NCBI GenBank assembly: GCA_022579005.1
Contig: MU401570.1
Span: forward strand, 37,537-101,536
DNA from: Poronia punctata
Taxonomy: Eukaryota > Ascomycota > Sordariomycetes > Xylariales > Xylariaceae
DNA: 64,000 bases
Reading direction: 5' to 3'
Shown here: one piece after another, positions 1 to 14,209 of the stretch
Layout of the letters: every line of letters starts with the position of its first letter
Numbering within the stretch: position 1 is the first letter of the stretch
Program-made: the position numbers and the translations under genes
The notes under the pieces: model-generated
What the model was told of the DNA's origin: nothing
Database searches by the model: none
What the model saw: the letters and a program-made list of their open reading frames with translations, nothing else

Positions 1-2276
1 CTTCCATCCCCTCCCCGCACCCGCGCGCGCGCCGCCCGCCCGCCGGGGGGGGGGGGGGGGGGGGGGGGGGGCGAGTTACTAAAAGCGTAAGGAGGAAGGA
101 ATGTATAAATAAATATATAGCTGCGTGTAGATTATTTTCTTCTTCTTCTCTGCATAGGATTAGATACATAGATAAATAAAACAAAAGCAATATACCTAGG
201 TTCTCTTTTATTATAAATCAGCGTTTCCCCTCCCCTTTTTACCTCTTTTATACTTGCAAAGACCAAACAAATAACTAGGTAGTCAGACGCACCTAAACAA
301 AAAATCAAACTAGAATGTAATCTATGTATATACGTATATATTATATATATATATAAATAGATAAACTATCAACCACTGTAAAAGAAGGCGTCTCTCTCTT
401 CTCTCTCTCTCTCTCTCTCTCTCTACTTCCTCTTAATAAAGAGAAACAATCCCCTTTTACTCTTAGCCTCCTCACCTTACTATCTTTTTACCTATATTTA
501 CGAGTACCTTACCTAGGGAGTGATTCAAGGTCTTTTCTTTTACTTAACACTCCCTTCTATACTCTACTTATTAGCCTCGCAAAAGAAAAAAAAAACATCT
601 AGGTATCCATGCTTCCTTCGTAAGGTTAAGTGTAAGTGAGAGAACCTCATATGCTAAAAAAAAAGCCTTATCCAGACACCCAACCTAAAGAGTTAGGTAA
701 GGTAGGAGGGTACTTAGGTTAGCTTTTCTTCACAAGCAGAGGAGAGGCTAAACTCAAAAACAAATCCATCCAAGGTACCTAGGTATCTATACAAACAACG
801 CACTTCTTGCTGCCGTAGCTTTTGTCTCTGGCGCCAGGGAACCTGTTTTCCCTTCAATTTTTTTTTTCTATGTGACCTGACCTTGACCTACCGTTTTTAA
901 AGATCCCATCTCTATCTATCTATCATCTATTAACATATATATTATTTCTTTCGTGACATCTAATTATGGTATCGGATTTCCGGGACCTAAGGATGGATGG
1001 ATAATAAGGGTCAAAACCACATTAGTGGACGATGGCCAAATAAGAGTAAGAAAAACCAAAAATGAAAAATATACAAGATAAAAAGGGGGGTTAAGGGGCT
1101 GTTCAAAATGACAGCCACGACCAAACCTCATTTCTTTGTGCCCCATCAGGTTTGGGAGGATGTAGCAGGCTGTTCACTACTGTGTTGTGTTGCCTTCTTT
1201 TCCATCTGGTGCCTGGTGTGTCTATAAGTCGCAGGAGTATATACGATAAACCTGGAGGGGCATGTTGATGCCTAGGTAACCTTGGTGTGCTTCGTTCGGT
1301 CCCTAGACATCATATGGATGTGTGTGTGTCCGTAAACCCTAGTGGAAACCAAAGAAGAAGACCAATATCGTAGACCAAGGCTCAAACTGTCCCTCTTACC
1401 AGGGCGGAGGTTGGTGCGCTTCCAATTCATACAAGGCTGTCGACCCTATATAAAAAACGAGTATACACACCATGTCACAGAACTGTCACGATGCGCATTG
1501 ACACGATTATGACTTCGGGGGAAGGGGCATTCAATCTGTCCTGCTATAGGAAGACAACAAGTCGGATGACGAAGAGCCGTCACAGATGTACCCCCTCACG
1601 CCCCGCCCCGCCCCGCCAGCCAGCCAGCCACCCGTTTCCCGGTCCAACCACTACCAACCATCGCGCGCCTGTGCTTGAGGCGACCCCGGCCACTTTCCTG
1701 GCTACCAGTGGTTAGACCTTGCCCTTCTTTGTTTGCCTTGTGGGCAATACATGTGTAACCAAATCCCCACCAGCCGCCCGGTTCCCGAACCGCCCCGGCT
1801 GCCGAACATAAGCCTGGTATCTCCCAAATGGACAAGGGTTATTTGAAGATGAATGTATGATTGTTGTTGTTGTTGTTGTACAATGATTAGGCCGTCTTGA
1901 CGACGTCCACTCGCAGAGCGCGTGGCGCTTCTAGTCCTATCCTGTTGCTGTTGTGCGCCATTGTTATGTAGTCTTGATGTCTGATGCGTAATGTTGTCGT
2001 GAGAGCTTCGTGAAAAGGGAAAAATATAAATAAAAAGTGCTGGGTAAAAGCGAGAGAAAGCGGAATGTAACCACAGCGCCGAACTCCTTGCAGAACAGAT
2101 AAGACTCTAGTCTTTCAAATGCAACGAATGCCGTGTTCTTCGTAGGTAACGCAACCCATTCTTCACCCCTTCTCTCGACGGGCGAGCGATGTCTGGAATA
2201 ACACCCGTCGGGGTCCCCGGGTTTGTGTCGTCAAGATAGGCCGACATGGTCGGACAAAGTATTCGGCCTGAACGCT
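1..2276. other. Intergenic, low-complexity left end
   Basis: No convincing coding region. The stretch holds a GC-rich start ending in a long G run, a CT microsatellite near 393-424, AT-rich tracts and several TAGGTA/TACCTA-type runs. The short open frames here have no recognisable protein features. The last few hundred bases are probably the 3' untranslated region of the kinase gene that ends at 2277. Confidence 0.6.
45..71. repeat. 27-base poly-G run
   Basis: An uninterrupted run of 27 G follows a CG-rich stretch of alternating C and G. It could form a G-quadruplex, or it may mark a difficult sequencing position; its true length is uncertain. Confidence 0.9.
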
Positions 2277-3847
2277 CTACAGACCCTCTTCGCCAGCCTT
2301 GCAAAGTTTGATCTCCCTGCCCCACTCCGACTTGAGCACCTGAGAGGCCGTAATACGTCTTGTAGGATTAGGATCCAGGATGGAATAGATGACATTCCGA
2401 CAACGAGCCTGGCGAGATAGATAGTCAATAAGCAGGGGGATTAACAAAACAAGCCGGAAAATAATACACTTACACGATGCAGAGATTCTATGGGGCCGTA
2501 GCCCTCTTCATCACGACGACCGGCGAGATAGCGTTCGTAGAACTCGTCCTCGTCCTTCTTGGCGACGCGCCACAGATGCCGGCCTGTCCGCATCGCCATG
2601 TAGATGACGCCACATGCCCAGACATCAACCGCACGGGCATCGAATTCCTTGTCAACGTATTCTTCGGGCGCGATGTATGGCGCCGAGCCGCAAAGCCCAG
2701 AAACCATGTGCGCACTATTCTCCCAGGCCATCCTGAAGCACTCGCCGTTGCCAAAGTCCGTGATCTTGAGCGCACCGTGGCAGGTGAGCAGCAGATTCTC
2801 CGGTTTGAGGTCGCGATGTGCAACCCCCATCTCGTGCATGTACTCGACACCACGCATCATCTGCTTGAAGTAGCAGTCGGCTTCCAGCACTTCCAGTTTG
2901 CCGGCTGTCAGGACCAGCGTGTAGAGGTCGCCACCCGAGCAGTACTCCATCACTTCGCAGTAGTCGCCTTTCTGGTCCTTAAGCAGATCTAGTGTGTGAA
3001 TGACGTTGGGATGTCTCAAAGACGACGAGATGCAGAACTCGGCCGTAAGACGCTTGCTATACTTCTTCTCGCTCTCCTCCGGCCTGCGACGGAACTCTTT
3101 CACGGCAAAAAGCTTCTCGCCGTTCTCCACCTTCTTATGTGATATCCTCACTATGCCGAACGCACCCCGTCCGACGACTTCCTGACATTTACCGTACTTC
3201 TCGACGAGGGTGACGCTGTGATTGGGGCCGCCCTTCTTGTCGTTGGCTACCGAGTCTCTCTCCTGCTGCAAGGTATCGACCCAACTCGTCACTAGCGATA
3301 AGTCGGCCTCGGGCGCCTCCTGCTGTTTCCTGCCTAGCAGGCCCTTCCACATGTCCGATAATTTCTCCTGTCGTCTGCTGGCCTTGAGATGATGCTCGTG
3401 GCCGCCTGGGACATTGGGGTTGGCAGTGTACCGTTGCACACTTTTCGAGGCCGGGGCCATATCGGCACCAGCGGTGTTACGAGCTGGCGCTGGTGTTTTA
3501 TTAGGCGTGCCGGTACCCGTGCCGGTTCCGGAAGCGGGATTTGGGGTAGGAGCTGAGCTGGGCGCAACTCTCTTGGAGGGCTGTGAATAATCGGTAAGAG
3601 AGCCGGTCTTTGGTATCGTGTCGTCCTTGTTCGAAAACATCCGGGTCAGTCGGTTTTTTAAAGACTTCTCGGCTTGTTTCGGCTGGGGGTCGGACGAGAT
3701 GACGCCATTGCTAGGCAGGCCATTTTGCTTTTGTTGGCCATTCTGCTGCAGCTTGACGCTCGGCGTCCTTGACGGAGGATCCACAGATTTGATGGAAGAT
3801 TGTTTCGAGGCGTTAGGCGAGACGGTTCTCTCTGAAGTGTTCGACAT
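2277..3847 (-). CDS. HAL4/SAT4-type serine/threonine protein kinase
   Basis: Two exons: 3847-2474, then a 65-nt intron (GTAAGT...CGCCAG, phase 0), then 2408-2277, giving about 501 residues. Residues 1 to about 215 are a low-complexity, Ser/Pro/Thr-rich tail with a GT repeat. The kinase domain follows, with glycine loop GRGAFG near 226, AVKEF lysine near 250, HRDLKPEN near 344, DFG near 364 and an APEE motif near 393. The second exon restores the usual end of this family, with ILDPNPTRRIT, and stops at TAG. The arrangement (disordered N-terminus, C-terminal kinase with a GRGAFG loop) matches the fungal HAL4/SAT4/NPR1 group, which controls plasma-membrane potassium and nutrient transporters. 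Orthology to HAL4 itself is inferred. The start is the first in-frame ATG. Confidence 0.88.
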
Positions 3848-6800
3848 GTCTCAAGACAATGAAGCGCACGCGCGCAGTTGTTCCTGATAGGCCGAATTGG
3901 AGAATGAAAGGGTGTCTTGATATGGTGCTTGGCGACCAGGGAAAAGCAGCGGGGTGATGATGCTTAGTCGCTACGTTGGTGGCGGCACAGACGGTACTAC
4001 CTAGACGTATAGGCCGCAGGTGCGGGTGTGGGCGTTGGCGTGGTCGGTACTGGAGAGATTCGATCCGATTTGAACGTGGGCGGCGACCAATGTCGCCTGT
4101 TGGGGGGGTGGGCAACGCCCAGGGCAGCGAACTCAGGTAAGGTGCAAAACGGCGACGTTTTGTGTCTTGCGGACAGTTCCGTAATTTTACGGAGAAAAGT
4201 AAAAAATAGAAGGGGAAAAAAAAGAGGAAGAAAGGCACCGAACAAAACACGGCGGGACCAGACGAATTTGTAGGTATGGGCTGGTAATCATCGACTAGGT
4301 AATTACCTAAAGGTACTGTGTAAGGTGTAATACGCCAAACAGTACAGGACATAGGCACGTACCTACGGGAGGTAGGGAGTACCTGGCAGGGCAAGGAAAG
4401 AACGTGCCGTGACAGTCCTGTAAATACTGACGAGAGCGTACCAGAGTACTACGGTTTAATGTGGTAGTACTCCTGTACTATGCTGCAAGAAGGTTGGCCT
4501 CGTGTGAGTGTCCACTGGCGGGACAAGGTTTGGTCAGCGTCTGGCCGAGTATAGGCGGTGCTCTAGCGTCATTCGTAGGGCCAGGGTGCGATTTGAATTG
4601 GTCCTTTGCAGAAGAGCAAATCGGTGCAGCTTGATTGAACTGGTAATAATATCTCGTAGGCGAGGGCTCACTGTGGGTTTGGAGCCTTTAGTGGACTTTT
4701 TGGGCGACACCAATAGATTGATCAGTGGAATGGGGCTGCGCATGGAGCAATTGATCGATGGGTCCTCTCTGCCCCTCCCCTCTTCCCACCATCCAGTCTT
4801 CCCTTTCAGTGAATAATTAATCTAGGGGTACGAATTTGGATTGTTGCACACTCCAAATTGGCATGTATCTGTGATTAAAGACAGGAAACAGATAATCTTC
4901 CCAGTTGTCCAGTCTAGACTCTAGACGACAGAAGGGGTTGAAAAAGAAAAGAAAAGAAAAAAGTAACCAAGTGAGGGGTCCTTTTTGTGTCCAGTCCGGC
5001 CGGCGTGTTCACTGGTGGAGCCGCGAGTAGATGAAAGGAAAAAATAAAATAAAAATTTGAGCGCAAAGTGGAAGGCAAAAAGGGGGTTTTGTGGCGTAAG
5101 CAGCCAACAGCACGCTACTGGTAAAAAATAGACTCAGTTTATTGACTTTTTGGGCACAGCGGGAGCGGGTAAGTCTCTCGGGATGTCTCTTCTGACTCCG
5201 AAAATAGACTTCCGTGGTTACAGGGGCTTATATAACAACTTCTGAGTTGCTAGTACGTCGTAGCATGCAGTGATATATTTGACCAGCAGACTGTTGAAGT
5301 TGACATGTTATAGGTAGACAAATCGACCTAGGCGTGACGGGGCACGGCAGTCAGAAGCCCGTGGGTTGCCAAGTCGCTGGGATAGGAACCTCAATAAGGG
5401 TGCCAAACCAATGTGAGAGAGATGGGGTGAGACATAAAAGTACTTGGTGAGTATGGAGACTGTCATCGTTGGCAGCAGGGAAACTACTTCTGGTTGCTTA
5501 TTAGATAGAAAAGAGAAAAGCTGATATCAGGATTACGGGATCGTCTTGGAAATGCAAGCTTAGGCTGTGACGTGCATGCTACTCTAGACTAGGCAGTCCT
5601 TTGACAAACGTAAACTAAGCGTGTTGGGACGGCATTGGGACAATGACGAGAAGACTCTAAATAGGACAAACCTAACTACCCAACTGGACGGGTCGAGATT
5701 GGTGGGCTTGTTACTAGAGATCAACATCAATAATAATGAATACGGATAGAGGAAAACGGAATGAAGCGCGGTGAGCGAACGGGTGAGGAGCTGGAAGTGG
5801 ATATGTGTAGCTTATTAGGCAATCGAGTGATTCCTGCAATCTGCAGGTGACTACTTGCGTATAGATACCAAGGGGCCTGGGTAAGAGCAATAGGTATATG
5901 TTAGTGTGGCCGCCAATACCTAGAATATGAACTCGTAACATGTTATTAAGACTTGGACCGTGTCGTCTACGTGTACGTGGTAGATACAAAATATTAGCTT
6001 CTCATTTAGTAAGATTCTCCTACCTTGTGAGTTCGAGAATAGAAGCACGTTGATTCTGGGAACCATGGAACTCCCTGGATATTTACCTACGGTTACTGCA
6101 TGGAATCCTGCAACCGTTCTCAACCCCACTGTAGGGCGTTCGCCTTTCAAGTGGTATGTTGACAGAACTACGTAACTGGCTTTTTTCTCCTTTTATTAAG
6201 CAAAGATACAGGCCCAAGTCTGCTTGACTAATACAATGCATCTGCATCCGTGCATATTATATAAAAGGAGGTGATAATAGAAGTTATCCCCTAGCTAGGC
6301 ATGCTAGGTACGCGCCAGGTACGTGAGTTGCTTGCTCGACCAGGCCAGACCAGGCTAGGTTAGATACGAACAGGAATTAGAAGGCAGCCCACAAAATAAT
6401 CGGTGCTAAGAAGGTGCTAACTTTGGATCCGCTCTAATAATAAACTGGCTGGCATGACTTTCACCTTGGTTATAGAGAGCTGAGGGTATATATATGGATT
6501 ATACTACCTGCCTGCAATGCTGGACATGGAAAGTCCTTTTTTTTTTTTCCCGATGATCTCTGGGACTACCGTACAAGTACACAATATCTCGGGTGGTCTG
6601 AGCTAGGGTGCATCGAGTCTGCATGCAGCAGAAATTTTGAGGTTAGGGGTGGCTTAAACCCCTGCCAGATAGACAAATTCTACCCTTGCAACATGTGCCC
6701 CCCACTTCACCACCGACCCTAATGGAGTTATTGTAGGGTTTCAGGGCAGGAACTACGCATACGATTTTGTTCACGCGCATTCAAGCTGAGGTACCCCGAC

Positions 6801-9800
6801 AGGCCGCAATGCTACACACTATCAACACCTGGCGTGGAGAGCAAATGGGTATAGTGCTTGTGTATATATTTCTGCTGCTTCGATATGAGGTCTAGACAGA
6901 CGGCAGATGTATGGCATGTGGTCTAGTCTATCTACGTGTAGATGGAGGGATGCTATGCAAATATTCTCAAGGGCACGGTACCTAGCAGAGTCAGTATGAC
7001 TACTACCACCTGTCCAGTAAGACATGTGCTGTATGTAACCGGCCATCTGGTTTCCCTGCACCTAGGTACTTACCTACATCTTAAGAGCCTCATGCCAGCT
7101 GGGACTCTGTGTGACTTTTAGGTGGTGAGCGACCGATGAAGATAGGGAGCATGCAGTCAAAACGCGTCGGTAGCACCGATGGTAATTTCTTGTGTCAACT
7201 GTACCATCTCTCACCTAAGACAACAGTATGACCTCGGATAGAAGCTTGTCCAACAACAATTTGTTCCATACCCCAATCTAGGTTGGACAGCTGCGTTGTC
7301 TCTTGCTAATTATCTCAACCAGCTCTTTTTGTCTTCCTAGGTTAGGTACCCGGTGGGTACCCGTAGATTTAAATTGCCGTGCCGTGCCGGCTACCGTCGA
7401 GAACAGAATTTTCAAGCAACGACAAGCCTCTTGTCACATATAAACGGATCACCTCCTATCTATTGGCATTTTATTGTCTCTTCTATCTGACACTTTACTA
7501 ACCGTACAGGTAGATTATCACCAAAACATGTCTTCTGCATGGTAGATCAGCCAATTTGCAGATAGGCTGCATACCGTGGGACATCCCAGTCATACAAGGC
7601 GAGACGTCAATACCTAGTCCAACTACCGCTGATGAGCTATCGGCCACTCAGGATGCTTCTTGGTCCTCTCAATCCCTCAATCGCCTTGGCATCATTGGCC
7701 AATTCGGTATCTCGACTTCCTGTCCATATGCTTTTGTAGATGGGACACCGGAAGTTTCTAGACAGAATTGATCATCCAAGCAGAATTCGCAATGGAGGTT
7801 ACATAGTCGTATGCATGTGTGGAGGGGGAAATCCTTCGTTGCATATGAGCCCAGCAGAGGTAACAGCGTGGCATGGGATATCATAGCTTAACATACGCAT
7901 GGCATGACATATAGCACGACATGATACATCTATGAGGCATTTCCGTCCATGTTGGAGTCGATGTAGGCTGCGAGTAGTTGCAGTCGGCACCCCTTCCGTC
8001 AGCCACAGATGCATGACAGAGGGCCAGGTAAGGTTACAGCCATGTAAGTCAGAGTAGTGTCTTGTAGCCTTGTTTACGGAGCCCCTTGACTCCATGTATA
8101 TGACATGGGTGTCTTCCACCTTGTTATTAATACCAGGCGACTTCCCCATCTAACAACTGTACAGAGACTCCAAGCGCGACTCGGTATGAGTAGACTGTAG
8201 GTAGGTAAAGTAGGTAGGTTAGGTTACTGTGCAGCACCCGTTCCTAGCTCACCGCTCCAGACCCTCGCTAGTACAGACGTACAGTGGTAACGCCAACGGC
8301 GGCACCCTCCGGTTTTCCCCCCTTTTCATTTCATCCCCCTTCCGCTTCTGAACCTGCGTCCCGACAGTTGGCGACTCTGAATAATAAAATTGGAGGGCAA
8401 ACCGAAGACACCAGACTTCTACCCCTTCCTCCTTTATCGGCCGCTAATCTCTCTTGTCTGCAACGATTGCATGATTGCCCACAGACCAGTAGTACGTGTG
8501 GATTCACCGACATTGAATGAACACCGACACTAGACAACCGACATTAGACACCGACGTCGACACCGACACTCCCAGATTCGGATTGATCGCGCCATCCGTA
8601 CATCCAATTTTGACAAACAAATCTAGCAAACAAAATATGTTTTGTACACCCAAGAGGATTCAGCCCCCGGAGGCTGGTGCTTTGTCACCAGCATATGAAG
8701 CGCATATGGAGAAAATTTCATTGACCCTGCCTGGCCCAAGCTCTCCAAGCTGGAGCTTCTGTTGGTGCTTGACTGGTGCAGGTTTATCCGCACGGGACCC
8801 GCACCACATGTCGGCGGCGAAGATGCGAAAGCTCCCCTCTCTCTTGACCTGTAGCTCCGGCTCCATTTGCCAAGGACCGACTCAATTCTTGAATCTCTTG
8901 ATATAATTCGTCTCGAGGCGGGAGGCCTCAATTTAGACTCCACCAATGCTGCATACTTACATATTAACCACATAACTACATAGACCATGGCGACGGTGTA
9001 TCCTGATTACCGCTCGCAGCGGGACCTGCATTGAGCTCTCCTGTCTCCTCCTCTCACTCCTCTTCGGGGGTGCTTACAGCCCTCACGAGCTCTGCTTAGA
9101 ATGTTTAGAGACCACATGACCCTTACCCCCTCATCGTTTCGCTGCAAAGCTTCCAATCAACCTGTCCACATTGTAATATTTTGGTACGGCAATTAGGGTC
9201 CCTCAAAGGCACGATCTCACTCGCTTATAAACCCCAGACACGTGCATTTTTATATGTGGCTTAATTTAGTAATAACAGGGACCCAGTAGTTTGGGATACG
9301 TATCATAAAATACAGCTCCAAGTAGCATTCGGTTCTGAAAAGCATCCACAAAATTGCTTTTCGCAACCAATCTAGGTTAAATACTAGGGGGCTCCGGCGG
9401 TATAGAACGTATAGCTGCAGAAAATGCTGCAGTACTCCCAGTTAGAGGAGGTCTTATGGTTGAAATTGGGAGGTAAAGTACAGAGGTAGCAATTCGCAGC
9501 AGTTGGGCAACGGAGGGTGGAACCCTTATCTTCTGCGTAGCAGAGAGGGACCACCAGAGGTGGGTCCTCTAGTAGTGGTACTCTGGCCGAAACTATACAT
9601 TTCATTCTGTTTCTTTTGTGGTATGCAAGATCACGGTTCACCACGGAAAGCAGGACGTCTGCGTTATTCGGCTACCTGTAGCTATAGTACGAAGTAAAAA
9701 TGGACCATAACCCATCTACCAGTGAATAACATAAGCATTGGCAAGAAAAGCACACATACAGAGTCAGAAATGCAGTCATATCTCGAGGCGCAAGAGCAAA

Positions 9801-12800
9801 GCGATGACGTCAGAAACTACCTTTTTCGCCGTTCGTTGGTCCTACCTGTATGTTATAGGTAGGTGGTAGGCACATAAGGGGGTACTGACACGTACGTAAA
9901 CATCCTTATTTCCTGACAGAGGTACTTTCTTCAAGAGTATGTTTCTTAAAATAATCATGTGTGCGTCTACCTCTGCCCTTACGTATGTATATTATGGATG
10001 TAATAATTTTTATTTAATACAATGTAACGGTAGCTGCTCCTGCAGTCTATCAAGGTAACTTAGTATGACATCTTACATTTCCTGATGATGTTGGAGCACG
10101 TCAGTTTCGAAACGCTTCCGGGCATTGTCGCCTCGCCTTATCAGATCAACGGTGTAAAGCACGGATTGCAATGTGGAACCTCGAAATAAACGACCGTCTA
10201 CTAATGCGAAAAGAATTACAGTACCGAATTTTCCACGCTCAATCTTCTGGTTTCTAGCATCCTTTGTTGAACTGCTACAGCGACATGGGCAGAACGAGAT
10301 AGGGGCTGCTTTCGGTTGCTGTATCGCAAAATCCACTTGCTTGCATTCAGCCCTGAAGTCGCCTCTGGGCCAACACTGTGTCTTCTCTCCTACAGCACGT
10401 CTTTCCTTCTTACCGCTACGATAGAAAAACAAAACACACATAATCTCCGTACATGGTATAGACTAACCGCATAGTTGGTTAACGAGACCTGTGCTCAGAA
10501 GAGTGGTGATGAGCAAGATAAGCAACAAGACGGCGACGAGTTATCTTCTTTTGCAAGTTTGGCGTCTTGTGCGTTCTCAGACCTGAACCCTAGGCTAGCT
10601 AGATCAGTAGGACGATAGACGCCGCAGGGTTATTTGCACGACTGTGTGTCAGCAACCACATCTAGAATAAATCGACATTTCTACGGTGATGGGATACCTA
10701 TCTCAGATCTGGCAGTGCTTGTTGCTTGGTATCGGTAAGCTGTTTGCGACAAGCCCGCTCATTCCTAAAAGGGTGATACAGCAGACATTCTTGCGGGCTT
10801 TGCCTGCCGGGAACCTATCTACCAGTCCCAAACGCACAATCATTTAAAACGATGCAAAAAATGCTAGCTTCCACATGGGGCTGCCCATCTCGAAAACGAA
10901 GGTCCATCAGTGAAACGACTATCTCCACGTAAAGCTTTGATAGCTCAGACACCCCTGCTATTTTCCCTTTCTACTGGCACAGGGTAGTCGAACTTGTCAC
11001 CCCGCTTCCTCGACACCGGCAAGACCCCGGGACAGGCCGAGGTACACACAAACGTTTACACTAACCACAGGTCATGGATGATGATTGTACCATCAGTCCG
11101 CCGTACTCCTCCCAGCGAGTCGAACCCTCGACGATGATTAGCCAACGCGAATCTGTAAATACCACCACGACTCCATCGGTTCATTGTGGTTCCCGATGTA
11201 TACGCTTAGAACCAGACCCTGCGTGGCGTCTCGAGATGCATCTACCTACCCTGGCCAGCTTTGGAGAGTAATATGTCATGTCCATACCTACTGCGCTGCA
11301 AAGGTCGCAAGGGCTCAGGGGCACAATCGCTGACAGTCGGATAGACTTGCCATCCTGAGCGCTGATTGCGATTTCAAATAACAAGCCGGCCTCTCTATGA
11401 CAGCCAGCGTGCGCCCAACAGAACAGGCCCTTTGTCTTGAAAAAGAAGTGATCCATCCTATGACCCCTGCTCAACAAAGAAATGACGCTATAATCAACGA
11501 CGGGGCCGGAGAAGCTGTTTGGTCGCCAATGGCGGAAAGCACACTTTTAGGTACTTTGTCTTATTCGAGCTGCAGCGCGGGATATGCACATACGGGGTAT
11601 GTATCTGTAAACCGAGATTTGCGGGGTTGGAAACGCGGGGTCGGATGTTCCCTTGGACTTTCGCGCCCCTCCCAAACTGTTTGAGATTTTCCCGCCCCGG
11701 AGCCCCCTCACCAGTTCATCTCCGCACGAACAGGCAAAGAACACAGCACATTTGGTCTTGCTGAAGCGGGCTACTAGGAGGAGCTAGTCACATACGCTCC
11801 GGGTGAAATAGGGGACCATCCTGGCATCGATGGTTGTCTCAACAGGCACACCCGGACTAAACCAGGTTCGGCGCAGCGAGCTTGCGTCAACCAAGAAAGA
11901 CGTCTCTACCAAGTTCATCGAAGAAGGGGGGCAGACGGATCACATGAGGACATCGTAACGCGTGCCACAATCCCACCACGACGAAAGTAATAAGGGTGTC
12001 CATGTGGACAATGCAAGCTAAGCCTAATCCCGACGCGGGAGAAACGCCACGTCGTTTCGTTTTACGATTCAAAAGGCATTTGTAACGGCTATCATCATCA
12101 ACCTTTTCTCCATTTGGCCGCTTCCACATCAACCTTGTAAACGAGCAAGGGTCTTATGTCATAACGACACGTTACCCCTCCGATTACCTATTTTCCCATG
12201 TACCTAACAAAACCCCCAAACTCAACCGCAAACCGGGCAGATCAGGGGCTATACTAAGGCAGGCAGGGCTGGACCAAGCCGGCTCCTGTCGTCAGCGTCT
12301 TTGCGTATCAAGGTTGTAATTAATAAACATTTTCTTTTTGTTTATTTATTACCTGCCTATACTCTTTTGCTTGTGACTGCTTACTATCTAACCTAGGTCC
12401 TAGGCAGGTACCTACTATCTATCTACTTGTTTTAGCTGCGGGATTTTCATCCCTTTCTGTTCTGATGCTTGGTCCCGGCCTCTATTCCCACCCTGGCCAA
12501 CAAGAACTCAAGTGTGCTTCCCCTCAGCACAAGAAATCAGGCAGGTGGGAGGAAAATTACAAAGGCTTCACCTTGTCCGACCCAAGCTTCGAATCTCGTG
12601 CTCTGGATAGACAAGCTGATTGGTTAGTGGTATGTATTATTCTTTCGTTGGAGAGGATTACGTGAGGCCAAAAGATATACGTACCTGTGTGTATGTATGC
12701 TGTCTTATACGATACGGCTGGATCCCTTCTGTCATACTTGCATGTGCTGTGTATGTGATATTATATAACACGTGGTTTGTCTATAAAACTTAAAGGTAGA

Positions 12801-13356
12801 GAAGATAAGTAATTAACTTAGGTCAGGTAATTCTCAAAAAAAAGACACAGGCGAATAGGAATCTAGAAGGTTTCCCGTCATCATCATCATCATCGTTGTC
12901 GTCTTGTGGTTGTTCTTTGCTTGTTTCCTCTTACTGCGGATACAGTTCATGCATTTCTCCTCCTGGTCTACATACCTACCTACCTGCGCTACACTACACA
13001 TGTACGGTATGGGATTGATTAGAACGAAAAAAGTCTAGAATAACCTAACACTCTTTTTTTTTTCCTGGTTTCATTGGGACTTAGTCTGAGTATATATATG
13101 ACATACACGTAGGTACATGGTAATGTAGGTATCTACACTTTAGTTTACAGGTGAAGAGTATGTAAATGTAGTAAAAAGGAAAAGAATGCCTTGCAAAAGT
13201 TATCTTGGATAGATATAAGGCATGTCACACTAGATACCTAGATAGATAGATTGTTACAAGTATGGCATTCAGAAAAAGAAAAAGGGGCCGGCCAGAGTTA
13301 ACAAAAACAAAACAACCAAACACTTAACCTAATACCTACGGCCGAAAAAAAACACA

Positions 13357-13376
13357 CCCCCCCCCCCCCCCCCCCC
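13357..13376. repeat. 20-base poly-C run
   Basis: A run of 20 C follows an ACAC stretch. It lies in a microsatellite-rich part of the gap; the exact length may be unreliable. Confidence 0.85.
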
Positions 13377-13506
13377 TCTTATTCTATCCCTTGTTACTTA
13401 CCTTATCTATCTAAGACACGTTCCTCTCTCTCCCTCTATAAGTATAAGAGTCTAGAATATGGAGAGAAAAAAAAGTTTGCGTTATGCAACTCATATCTAG
13501 GTTAGG

Positions 13507-13557
13507 TATCTATCTATCTATCTATCTATCTATCTGTCTGTCTGTCTGTCTGTTTGT
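13507..13557. repeat. Compound TATC/TGTC microsatellite
   Basis: About seven TATC units run directly into about five TGTC units, so a single T-to-G change has spread through part of the array. Shorter GATA and GA arrays occur nearby (about 13230-13250 and 13820-13850). Confidence 0.9.
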
Positions 13558-14173
13558 CTTACATGGACGGATGTGGAATGTTACGCGTGGTGAGACATGA
13601 GATAGGTAGATAACACTAGTAAATTTTAAACTCGAGATAGATGATGTTTAAGTAGGGGAAAGGAAGAAAAGGGGGGTTTTGTTAACTTACCTACATACCT
13701 ACTTACTTGAGTACCTACCTTGGATGTAAAAAAGGGGTAAAAGAAGTCAATCTTATATTTTAGCTAAGAACCTAGAGAGAGGGAGAGATAACACTGATTA
13801 CTGCCGCACACACACACACATAGAGAGAGAGAGATAGAGAGAGAGAACGCTGAGTGTTAACATTTAAACTAAATAAAAGAAAAGTCTAACCTACCAACCT
13901 ATGTAGGTTGCCTGCTTTGCTAAGAAACGACGTAGACACGATAAAACAAATAAAAAGAAACAAGGGATATACCCTGGCTTCGATTTACATGACATGACAG
14001 GATATCCGTAAAAAGAAAAACCCAGTGTTTTAGCGTGCTCTTTTAGTTGTAGGATCGTACAGTCACGATATTTCCTCTACCTTTCGATTTTAATACCCAA
14101 TGTTAGCTGAATTATACCACACATGTTTTGTTGGTGATGCCCTTATTTTTTGAATGCCCTTTCCCATGTCCAC

Positions 14174-14209
14174 GTTCATGTTCATGTTCATGTTCATGTT
14201 CATGTTCAC
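14174..14209. repeat. GTTCAT hexamer array
   Basis: Six tandem copies of GTTCAT lie about 100 bases beyond the stop codon of the minus-strand CaMKK gene, probably inside its 3' untranslated region. Confidence 0.85.

Noticed and set aside
10073..10441. 122-codon minus-strand frame in the gene-poor gap
   Set aside because: Overlaps an open frame on the other strand, has no domain or signal peptide and no splice partner. Too little to call a gene.
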